Source of the DNA: CAWDPQ01 sp049642465
Lineage (GTDB): Bacteria; Acidobacteriota; Vicinamibacteria; Vicinamibacterales; 2-12-FULL-66-21
Assembly: GCA_049642465.1 (NCBI GenBank)
Contig: JBAROV010000239.1
Coordinates: 59,479-123,478 of the forward strand
Length of the DNA: 64,000 bases
Direction: 5' to 3'
The first letter of the stretch is position 1. Every line of letters starts with the position of its first letter. Made by a program: the position numbers and the translations under genes. Below, one piece after another: positions 34,576 through 41,570 of this stretch. The notes beneath the pieces are model-generated. The model was not told the origin of the DNA, searched no databases, and worked only from the letters and a program-made list of their open reading frames with translations.

Positions 34576-35088
34576 TCAAAATTCAACTGCCAGGTTTCCA
34601 CGCTTGATGTGAACAATCGGTACCCGGTGCGTCCGCCGTCCTTCTTCGAGCACCACCACGCCGTTCTGAACGGCAGTGATTCGCCCGGCAAACGCGGATT
34701 GCCCGTTCAGCGGCTGGCTCGTCACGAGTTTGGCCACGCGCCCTTGAAACCGGCGGTAATCCGCTTCATGCCGCAGCGGTCGATCGAGGCCTGGCGAAGA
34801 AACTTCCAGAGTATATTGCTGGGTCAGTGCCGCTTCGTTCAGTTCGTCTTCCTCGACATCGAGCACCGCGCTGAGGTCCTGACTCACTCGCTGGCAATCC
34901 TCGATACCGACCGCTTCCTCGGGCGTTTCCGGTACACCCCGATCGGGCCGATCGATAATTACGCGCAACACCGTGCCGATCGATTCCCTGCGCAACTGGA
35001 CGTCAAAAATCTCCAGCCCGTAGCTGCGCGCCACACGCTCAGCGGCTTCGCGGACCCGCGTCAGTTCCTCGTGACGCGCCGTAAAAAC
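34576..35088 (-). CDS. rimP: Ribosome maturation factor RimP
   Basis: About 171 residues. Conserved RimP features include GLEIFDVQLRRESIGTVLRVIID, ECQRVS-type DCQRVSQDLSAVLD, YTLEVSSPGLDRPL and a C-terminal SH3-like domain (FAGRITAVQNGVVVLEE). It helps 30S assembly and leads the nusA-infB operon, as in most bacteria. The start is uncertain: GTG 35088 is used here, and a TTG at 35103 overlapping the leader hairpin is possible; neither has a good ribosome-binding site. Confidence 0.94.
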   Translation of the reverse strand, partial: VFTARHEELTRVREAAERVARSYGLEIFDVQLRRESIGTVLRVIIDRPDRGVPETPEEAVGIEDCQRVSQDLSAVLDVEEDELNEAALTQQYTLEVSSPGLDRPLRHEADYRRFQGRVAKLVTSQPLNGQSAFAGRITAVQNGVVVLEEGRRTHRVPIVHIKRGNLAVEF

Positions 35089-35100
35089 ACCCCTGAAACA

Positions 35101-35124
35101 CAAAAAGTGGGCACGAGCCCACTC
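35101..35124 (-). promoter_or_regulatory. rimP leader hairpin with T-run (attenuator-like)
   Basis: On the minus strand AGTGGGC-TCGT-GCCCACT is a perfect 7-bp stem with a 4-nt loop, followed by TTTTG. A similar GGGC...GCCCACTTTT hairpin precedes rimP in many bacteria (the rimP-leader motif). It lies between rimO and rimP, so it may end rimO transcripts or regulate the rimP-nusA-infB operon. Confidence 0.65.
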
Positions 35125-35174
35125 GGGTTACTTCCTCGAAGCTGGCACCCACCAATATAGCACAATCGAAGGAG

Positions 35175-36581
35175 TTATCTCTCGATTGGAGACGCGATCC
35201 AGTCGTATCCGCGAGGCTCGAGGAGCCGCGCGCGGATGAGGTTTCCGGCGACGTACTGCGACGGATCGCAATGGCTCAGATAGACCTGCGAGTCTATGTC
35301 GGGCGCCTGGCCCTCGAGACGACCCTCAAGCACCAGCTCGTGCTCCGGCGAGGGGCCGTCGATGAGCACGTCGACCTCTTCCCCGAGCCGCCGCCGCTGC
35401 AGCCCGGCCACGATCTGTTTCTGCCAGGCCATCAACTGATGACGACGTTCCTTTTTTATCGCTGCCGGGACATCGTCGGGGCGCGCAAAGGCGCGGGTGC
35501 CTTCTTCGTGCGAGTAGGTGAACACGCCAAGATGATCGAACTCCGTCTCCCGAACGAACTGTTCGAGCTCGGCAAAGTCCGCGGCGGTTTCGCCCGGAAA
35601 TCCTACGATCAGCGTCGTTCGCAAGGTCACGCCCGGCACGCGCTGGCGGATTCGGGCGAGCAGCGCCTCGTAGGTTTTTCGATTACCGGGGCGACGCATC
35701 CGTTTCAGCACGGTCGCCGAGGCGTGCTGCAGAGGCAGATCGACGTAGCGACACAGTTTGTCGCATTCCGCCATCGCATCGAGCACGTCGTCGGTGATCG
35801 TCGTCGGATAGAGGTACAAGAGTCGGATCCAGGCGAGGCCGTCGATCGCATTCAGATCACGAAGCAGACGGGCGAGCGCCCCACGTTCGCCGCGATCGAC
35901 GCCGAAGAACGTCGTGTCCTGAGAAATCAGCAGCAATTCCCTCACACCACGTTCAGCCAACGATCGCGCTTCACGAACGATTGATTCGTGGGAGCGGCTG
36001 CGGTACTTCCCGCGCAGCGTCGGAATGATGCAGAACGCGCAGGTGTAGTCGCAGCCTTCCGCGATTTTCACGTAGGCGAAGTGCTTCGGCGTGGTGAGGA
36101 GGCGGGGAGTGTCGGCGTCGTAGAGATATGTCGGGAGGACGGGAGGACGGGAGGACGGGAGGACGGGAGGACGGGGAGACTTCGAGAAGAACGACAACGG
36201 TGCGACCGAGATCGATCGAGTCCCGAGCCCCGAGTCCCGAGCCCCGATCGCGTCCACGATCTGCTCCACTTCGCCCGTGCCGAGCACCGCGTCGATCTCG
36301 GGAATCTCGCGTCTCAGTTCGTCGCGATATCGTTCGGCGAGGCATCCGGTCACGATCAGGCGAGCGCAGTTGCCACGCCGCTTCTGCTGCGCCATCTCGA
36401 GAATCGCCTCGATGGATTCTTCTTTGGCGGAATCGATGAACGCACAGGTATTCACCACGAGCACCTCGGCCTCTGCCGAGTTGGTGGTCAACTCGTGACC
36501 GGCCTGGTGTGCGAGTCCGAGCATCACCTCGCCATCAACGAGGTTCTTGGGGCAACCGAGGGATAAGAAGCCGATTTTCAT
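35175..36581 (-). CDS. rimO: Ribosomal protein S12 methylthiotransferase RimO
   Basis: 468 residues. It adds a methylthio group to Asp of ribosomal protein S12. The N-terminal UPF0004 domain has cluster cysteines C10 (SLGCPKNLVD), C46 (VNTCAFID) and C80 (VTGCLAERY). The radical SAM motif CDYTCAFC gives C177, C181 and C184, and a TRAM domain ends the protein. Residues 112-151 between the two domains are extra: they are encoded by two tandem arrays, a 7-bp GAGYCCC type and an 8-bp GGGAGGAC type. The domain join is normally short, so the insert is probably tolerated there. It lies 25 bp after asnS. Confidence 0.95.
   Translation of the reverse strand: MKIGFLSLGCPKNLVDGEVMLGLAHQAGHELTTNSAEAEVLVVNTCAFIDSAKEESIEAILEMAQQKRRGNCARLIVTGCLAERYRDELRREIPEIDAVLGTGEVEQIVDAIGARDSGLGTRSISVAPLSFFSKSPRPPVLPSSRPPVLPTYLYDADTPRLLTTPKHFAYVKIAEGCDYTCAFCIIPTLRGKYRSRSHESIVREARSLAERGVRELLLISQDTTFFGVDRGERGALARLLRDLNAIDGLAWIRLLYLYPTTITDDVLDAMAECDKLCRYVDLPLQHASATVLKRMRRPGNRKTYEALLARIRQRVPGVTLRTTLIVGFPGETAADFAELEQFVRETEFDHLGVFTYSHEEGTRAFARPDDVPAAIKKERRHQLMAWQKQIVAGLQRRRLGEEVDVLIDGPSPEHELVLEGRLEGQAPDIDSQVYLSHCDPSQYVAGNLIRARLLEPRGYDWIASPIER
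36133..36176. repeat. Five 8-bp GGGAGGAC units inside rimO
   Basis: Five exact tandem copies of GGGAGGAC run from 36133 to 36172, then GGGG. On the coding (minus) strand they encode an alternating Pro/Arg/Ser/Leu stretch. Because 8 is not a multiple of 3, loss or gain of one unit would shift the rimO frame. Confidence 0.9.
36218..36246. repeat. 7-bp GAGTCCC/GAGCCCC array inside rimO
   Basis: Four tandem heptads of alternating GAGTCCC and GAGCCCC. They encode part of GARDSGLGTRS in RimO. The same unit forms the array at 61334-61371. Confidence 0.85.
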
Positions 36582-36606
36582 TTTGGCAGTTGGACGTTGG
36601 CAGTTC

Positions 36607-37899
36607 TCACGGATATATCCGGTACAGCATTCGTGGGTACGGGATCGCCTCGCGAAGATGTTCGAGGCCGCAGATCCAGCTCACGACGCGCTCGATGCCC
36701 ATTCCGAAGCCGCCGTGCGGGACGCTGCCGTATCTGCGGAGATCCAGGTACCACTCGAATGCTTCCTGCGGCAAATTGTGTTCGTGGATCCGCTCGAGCA
36801 GCAGGTTGTAGTCGTCTATGCGGACGCCGCCGCCGATGATCTCCCCGTACCCTTCGGGCGCGAGCACGTCCACGCAGAGGGCTACCTCGGGTCGTTCCGG
36901 GTCAGGCTTCATGTAGAAGGCCTTGACCGCGGAGGGATAGCGGTGCACCGCGATTGGGCGATCGAATTCCTCCGAGAGCGCGGTCTCGTCGGGCGCGCCG
37001 AAATCCCCGCCCCATTCGAAGGGCAGACCCTTTCGATGCAGGACTTCCGCGGCTTCGTCGTAGGACACGCGTGGAAACGGTGCCTGGACCGCCTGCAGTT
37101 TCGTCGTATCACGTTCCAGGACCTTCAACTCGGTTGCCCGCTTTTCCAGAACGCGCCCTACCACCGACACCACCAACCCCTCGGCAAGTTCGATGACATC
37201 GTCGAGAGTGGCGTACGCCATTTCCGGTTCCACCATCCAGAACTCGGTCAGATGCCGGCGTGTTTTTGACTTCTCCGCACGAAAGGTCGGTCCAAAACAG
37301 TAGACGCGGCCGAGCGCCATCGCATTGGCCTCGTTGTAGAGCTGCCCACTCTGCGTGAGAAAGGCCGTTTCCTGCTCGAAGTACTGGACCGGAAACAGCG
37401 TGGTGGTTCCTTCGCAGGCCGCCGGCGTGAAGATCGGCGTGTCAGCCAGAATGAAGCCGCGGGAGTTGAAGAAATCGCGGACGGCGTTGATGACTTCGTG
37501 ACGGACGCGAAGCACGGCCTGCTGCCGCTGCGAGCGGATCCAGAGATGGCGCCGATCGAGCAGATAGTCAACGCCATGTTCCTTCGGCGTAATCGGGTAA
37601 TTCTGGGCCTCGGAGACGACCGCGAGGCTGGTCACGTCGATTTCGTATCCACCCGGGGCGCGCTTGTCCGCGCGGGCAGTGCCGGTCACGATGATTGAGG
37701 TTTCCTGCGCGAGATGGTCCGCGCGCGTGAAGGCCTCGTCGCCCACGGCCTGGCGCGACATCACGCACTGAATAAAACCAGTGCCGTCGCGTACCGTGAG
37801 GAAGTGAATCTTGCCGCTCGAGCGGCGATTATGCAGCCAGCCACGGAGGGTGACGGCCTGCCCCTCGAACCGCGCGATATCCTCGATGTAGACAATCAT
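36607..37899 (-). CDS. asnS: Asparaginyl-tRNA synthetase
   Basis: 430 residues from ATG 37899; a GTG eight codons upstream is an alternative. Class IIb synthetase with an OB-fold anticodon-binding N-terminus (QAVTLRGWLHNRRSSGKIHFLTVRDGTGFIQCV). Motif 2 is FGPTFRAEKSKTRRHLTEFWMVEPE and motif 3 is GFGMGIERVVSWICGL. The MVEPEMAY form after HLTEFW favours AsnRS over AspRS, which usually has LDxE there. It charges tRNA-Asn directly. It is in line with rimO downstream; a GC-rich repeat lies upstream. Confidence 0.93.
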   Translation of the reverse strand: MIVYIEDIARFEGQAVTLRGWLHNRRSSGKIHFLTVRDGTGFIQCVMSRQAVGDEAFTRADHLAQETSIIVTGTARADKRAPGGYEIDVTSLAVVSEAQNYPITPKEHGVDYLLDRRHLWIRSQRQQAVLRVRHEVINAVRDFFNSRGFILADTPIFTPAACEGTTTLFPVQYFEQETAFLTQSGQLYNEANAMALGRVYCFGPTFRAEKSKTRRHLTEFWMVEPEMAYATLDDVIELAEGLVVSVVGRVLEKRATELKVLERDTTKLQAVQAPFPRVSYDEAAEVLHRKGLPFEWGGDFGAPDETALSEEFDRPIAVHRYPSAVKAFYMKPDPERPEVALCVDVLAPEGYGEIIGGGVRIDDYNLLLERIHEHNLPQEAFEWYLDLRRYGSVPHGGFGMGIERVVSWICGLEHLREAIPYPRMLYRIYP

Positions 37900-37910
37900 T
37901 TTTTTCTGCT

Positions 37911-37976
37911 CGCGGGGCCCCACCCCGTTCGCCGCGGCTCGACTCGCGCGCGCCGCAGGCGCAGGCGCTGAGCCAA
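37911..37976. repeat. GC-rich dispersed repeat, GGGGCCCCACCCC to GCCGCAGGCGC
   Basis: Begins GCGGGGCCCCACCCC and continues through a CTCGCGCGCGCCGCAGGCGC stretch. The same opening and closing blocks occur at 58411-58468 and, inverted and with extra sequence in the middle, at 44631-44800. It fills the gap between the isomerase-like gene and asnS. Confidence 0.6.
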
Positions 37977-37981
37977 CCTTT

Positions 37982-38815
37982 TCAACGAAGCGCCTGCTCG
38001 AACCGCTGACGCGCGCGCCGCGCCTCTTCGAGCACCAACGCAGGTGAACCCGTATTCGCCAGTTCCATGAGGTACGTGCCGTCGTACCCGATCTTCTGCA
38101 TCGTCACCAATGCCGCGTCCCAGTTAATCGATCCCAGATAGGGCACCAAGTGATCGTCGGCGCGCCCGTGATTGTCGTGAACGTGGGTGGCGATCAGATG
38201 CTCCGCCGCCGTCTCGATGGCATCGGGCACCTCACCGCCGAGAAAGGCATGGCCGAAATCCATGCAGATTCCTGCGTGCGGCGCCTCGAGCGCTTCGAGC
38301 ATCGCAACCAACGTGGCGGGCGTCGAGATCGGATTGGGAATGACCTCGAGCGCAACCCGTACGCCTAACGGGTCAGCGATGCGACAAATCTCTTCGACGC
38401 TCCGTGCCGCCGCCGCGCGGCTGTTATCGCCCGGATTGTTCTTCGAAGCCGGGGTGCCCAGATGCACGACGAGGGTCTTGAACGGCAGCCGCTTTGCGAT
38501 GTGCAGCGCCGCTTCTGCCTCTTTGACCGCAAGCTGACGGCCGGCATTGTCCGCAAGGGCCGTTGAATACGTGGCGGCCCACTTGTCCCCCTCGCCGAAC
38601 CGATCAGTGATCGGCGCATGGACGCTCTCCAGCCTCAACCCGGTCTCGGACAACCATTGAGCGAGTTGCTCGACGGCTGCCGGGTCGTGGTAATCGAAGT
38701 GGCTGCGGGTCGCAAACAGCTCGATGGCCTGGAATCCGAAGCCGGCAATTTGCGCCAGGTGCTCTCGGTCCAGTCGCCGGTCGTGGTACAGGTGCGTGGA
38801 AATGCCAAACCGCAT
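37982..38815 (-). CDS. Sugar phosphate isomerase/epimerase-like TIM-barrel protein
   Basis: 277 residues of the xylose-isomerase-like/AP endonuclease 2 fold. Candidate metal ligands are Glu in VALEVIPN, Asp/His in GICMDFGHAF, the histidines of ATHVHDNHG, Asp in RADDHLVP and Glu in LMELAN. These match the divalent-metal site of the family. Substrate and pathway are unknown; isomerases, epimerases and sugar dehydratases share this fold. It is in a run with amgK and murU upstream, but that does not prove a role in cell-wall sugar salvage. Confidence 0.8.
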   Translation of the reverse strand: MRFGISTHLYHDRRLDREHLAQIAGFGFQAIELFATRSHFDYHDPAAVEQLAQWLSETGLRLESVHAPITDRFGEGDKWAATYSTALADNAGRQLAVKEAEAALHIAKRLPFKTLVVHLGTPASKNNPGDNSRAAAARSVEEICRIADPLGVRVALEVIPNPISTPATLVAMLEALEAPHAGICMDFGHAFLGGEVPDAIETAAEHLIATHVHDNHGRADDHLVPYLGSINWDAALVTMQKIGYDGTYLMELANTGSPALVLEEARRARQRFEQALR

Positions 38816-38859
38816 GGGCTGCGCCGCAGTGATGCGGCCAACCCGAAAGTGTACATCGG

Positions 38860-39894
38860 TTAGCGGAGTTCGTCGATCAGATCGGCGAGCAGTGCTTGAA
38901 GGCCCGAAAAACGCGGCATCTGCTCCAGGTTGTGGCGAATGTAATTGAGCGTGCGCGGAATGTACTGGATGTAAACGGGATTTCGCCTGGCCGTCGTTTG
39001 ATACCCGAAGGTTCCAAGCGCCTTCAGGTTGCGCTGGAGGGCCATCAGGTTGAAGCGATCCCGAAAGTGCTGTTCGCTGTCGGCCTCACCTTTGAGCGCC
39101 AGGAAATACGCAATCAGTTCGTCCACCGTCTGTTCCGGCAGATCCACATATGCGTCGCGCAGCAGGGAAACCAGATCGTAGGTATCCGGTCCCATCCGTG
39201 CGTCCTGGAAGTCGATGATGTAGAGACACTCGTCGTGAATCATCAGATTGCGGCTGTGGTAATCGCGGTGACAGAGGACGCGCGGTTCTGCCGCGAGTTC
39301 GTCCACCACCTCCGCGAATTCACCTCGCAGGGCCCCACGTACCTCGGCAGGAATTTCCACGCCGCGGTAGGCCTCGATGAAGTGCTTGATGAAGAAATCG
39401 AGTTCCCAGGTCAGCTTCTCAACGTCGAATGCGATGCTGAACGGCAGAAAACGGGGGGACGCCAGCTCCGCACCGCGACGTTGAATCGTGGCAATCAGGG
39501 CAACCGCCTGTCGATAGAGCGCGGCATGTTCGGCGGCGGGTGCGGCGCCCAGGTGCGCCTGCAGGGTGACGTCGCCCAGATCCTCGAGCGACAGGACGCC
39601 AAGATCCTCGGCGTGCCCCAGCACTCCTGGAATAGGGACCGGCATGTCGGCGAGCAGCCGCGCCACGTTGACGAACGGAAGCGTGTCAAACCGAAACGGC
39701 TCCGCGTAGAGCGACAGGACGATTGATGGTTCGTCGGGCAGCAGCACCCGGAAATAGCGCCGATCGGAAGCATCCCCGGTAAGCGGCACGACACGAGGCG
39801 TGCGGCTCGCGAGGCCACTTCGCTGCAGGTACAAATCAATACGATCCCGCTGATCGGCGGCCTCAGGATTCCGCTTCTCGATGATTGTCGCCAT
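38860..39894 (-). CDS. amgK: Cell-wall amino sugar kinase, AmgK-like
   Basis: 344 residues from ATG 39894. Aminoglycoside phosphotransferase fold: GDASDRRYFRV near the N-terminus, the catalytic loop LCHRDYHSRNLMI and the metal-binding IIDFQDARMGPDTYDL. Family members next to a murU gene phosphorylate MurNAc or GlcNAc at the anomeric carbon in peptidoglycan recycling. Here the murU-like gene is immediately upstream, 36 bp away, in the same operon, and this strongly supports the assignment. Confidence 0.88.
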   Translation of the reverse strand: MATIIEKRNPEAADQRDRIDLYLQRSGLASRTPRVVPLTGDASDRRYFRVLLPDEPSIVLSLYAEPFRFDTLPFVNVARLLADMPVPIPGVLGHAEDLGVLSLEDLGDVTLQAHLGAAPAAEHAALYRQAVALIATIQRRGAELASPRFLPFSIAFDVEKLTWELDFFIKHFIEAYRGVEIPAEVRGALRGEFAEVVDELAAEPRVLCHRDYHSRNLMIHDECLYIIDFQDARMGPDTYDLVSLLRDAYVDLPEQTVDELIAYFLALKGEADSEQHFRDRFNLMALQRNLKALGTFGYQTTARRNPVYIQYIPRTLNYIRHNLEQMPRFSGLQALLADLIDELR

Positions 39895-39930
39895 GAAGAT
39901 GTTTTCTCGTTTCCGCCGCCCCAATCGAGT

Positions 39931-40893
39931 TCAGAACGGCGAAATTAGCAGGCCGTCTTCGATGCGCTCTCCCGTGGCCGCCGAACGGCCTGCCGCCGGG
40001 AGAATGACACAGCCACTGTAGCGGGCTCCGGCCGGGACCCGCGCCCCGTCGCAAACAATTGTGTGATCAAGATGTGCGCCATGGCCGATGACGACGTCGT
40101 CCCATAGTGCAGTGTCGGTCAATATGGTCTCTGACTCCACGGTGACACCGGTTGTTCCAAGCAATCGGTTGCCTTCCGCCGCGGCCAGCGCCAGCGAGGT
40201 CTCCAGGTAGTCGCGCGGCGTGCCAATGTCATGAAATGAGGCGGGCGCTACATAGGCTCCAATGGCTTTTGGATGCGCGGCGAGCAACGCTCGATAGACC
40301 TGACTGACCGATTCCGCCGGCTGTCCATCGGGGAGTTCGGCAAACAGCCTACGCTCGGCCACCTGCAGACCGATGAAGTGGTAATTCCGCGTCATCTCTC
40401 CGCGGCGCGTGAACGCCACCACGCGATCGCCCTCGACAACGACGCCGCCATACTTCTCCGGTTGTGGATTGGGAATGAGCGCCATCGTGACCCTGGCGTC
40501 ACCGGCCGCCTCATGCGCCTCGATTAACCCACGAAGGTCGGCGTCAGTCAGCGTATCGCCGTTGACCAGCAGGAATCGGGCGCGGGGATCCTCGTCTCCC
40601 TCCAGGAGCAATGGCAGCGCGTGGCGCGGTCCACCCGCCGAGCCGAGCACGGGGTTCTCCCACGAGTACCGGACGTGCGCGCCGAGGTCCGAGCCGTCGC
40701 CAACGGCGGCGGTTATGGTAGCGGGCAGGTGATGAAGGTTCACAACCAGCTCAGAAAACCCCTGTGCCACAAGAGTCCGGATGATTCGACGTATCAAGGC
40801 GTCCCCGTTGACCGGGATCGCTGCCTTTGCGCGCAGGTAGGTAAGAGGCCGCAGCCGCGTGCCGAGCCCGGCGGCAAGAATCAGGGCGCGCAC
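39931..40893 (-). CDS. murU: MurNAc-1-phosphate uridylyltransferase-like nucleotidyltransferase
   Basis: 320 residues. N-terminal nucleotidyltransferase signature LILAAGLGTRLRPLT, then NLHHLP, LGSAGGPRHALP and LVNGDTL with a metal-binding Asp. Unlike the short MurU of Pseudomonas, it has a C-terminal left-handed beta-helix-like segment (VTVESETILTDTALWDDVVIGHGAHL), as in larger sugar-nucleotide enzymes. The pair with the AmgK-like kinase points to UDP-MurNAc salvage; other hexose-1-phosphate substrates remain possible. It starts with GTG and overlaps the CYTH gene by 13 bp. Confidence 0.83.
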   Translation of the reverse strand: MRALILAAGLGTRLRPLTYLRAKAAIPVNGDALIRRIIRTLVAQGFSELVVNLHHLPATITAAVGDGSDLGAHVRYSWENPVLGSAGGPRHALPLLLEGDEDPRARFLLVNGDTLTDADLRGLIEAHEAAGDARVTMALIPNPQPEKYGGVVVEGDRVVAFTRRGEMTRNYHFIGLQVAERRLFAELPDGQPAESVSQVYRALLAAHPKAIGAYVAPASFHDIGTPRDYLETSLALAAAEGNRLLGTTGVTVESETILTDTALWDDVVIGHGAHLDHTIVCDGARVPAGARYSGCVILPAAGRSAATGERIEDGLLISPF

Positions 40894-41447
40894 GAATCGA
40901 AGAGCATGTCCGGCCCGGTCAGGCCAAACTCCTCGCGCCGCTGCAAAAAAATGCTCCGATACGAGTCCACGATGTAGTCGGACGCGGAGCGGCCGAGTGC
41001 TTCAGCCATTGCGGCAATGCCTTGTTCACCACCTTCGATTTCCACAAACACGCCGACCGGCGTTTCATCGATGGCGACAATCACGTCCTCGTGCGAGAAC
41101 TCCTCGCGATATTTCTCGTACCGAAACCAGACGTGGAGTCCAAGCTCCGCGAACACGCGAAGCAAAACTTCGCCGTCGCCGACGAGCGTCTCGAGCTCCT
41201 CGCGGATCTTCATCGCGGAGGGCTGCACCGGCCCTTTGAACGTAACGCGGCTCTTGCCGTTCTCTACTCGGACGCGAAGGACGCACCGACGCCGCCTCAG
41301 CAGTTCGTCTTCCGTATCGAGCAGTGCGTCTTCCTGGAGCCGGCGGCCAAGCAGGGGAGTGCAGCCGGTCGCAGTTACTGCCCCGCGCGCTTCGTCCACG
41401 GAGCTGAACTGAAGCTTGATCTCCCGCTCGAGCATTGTCGTCGCCAT
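40881..41447 (-). CDS. CYTH-domain triphosphate-binding protein
   Basis: 188 residues. The ExExK motif of the CYTH (triphosphate tunnel) superfamily is at the N-terminus in LEREIKLQF. Basic and acidic strand residues follow: CVLRVRVENGKSRVTFKGP, KIREELE, RYEKYREEF, VAIDETPVGVFVEIEG. Members are thiamine triphosphatases, inorganic triphosphatases or class IV adenylate cyclases, and the activity cannot be told from sequence. It overlaps murU by 13 bp, so the two are likely translated together. Confidence 0.85.
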   Translation of the reverse strand: MATTMLEREIKLQFSSVDEARGAVTATGCTPLLGRRLQEDALLDTEDELLRRRRCVLRVRVENGKSRVTFKGPVQPSAMKIREELETLVGDGEVLLRVFAELGLHVWFRYEKYREEFSHEDVIVAIDETPVGVFVEIEGGEQGIAAMAEALGRSASDYIVDSYRSIFLQRREEFGLTGPDMLFDSCAP

Positions 41448-41477
41448 CAGAAGCCCTCCGGCGTCAGGCGGCGGATT

Positions 41478-41570
41478 ATAGAAGGGAAAAGGGAGAAGGG
41501 AAAAGGAAAAAGGAAAAGGGAAAAGGGAGAAGGGAGAATTTTCCCTTCTCCCTTCTCCCTTTTCCCTTGT
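41478..41570. repeat. Polypurine/polypyrimidine array with a perfect 21-bp inverted repeat
   Basis: Tandem GGGAAAA/GGGAGAA heptads run from about 41482 to 41538, then switch to the complementary TTCTCCC/TTTTCCC units to 41570. The arms 41518-41538 and 41546-41566 are exact reverse complements across a 7-nt loop. It directly follows the htrA stop on the minus strand and is probably its terminator or 3' stabiliser. Confidence 0.85.
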
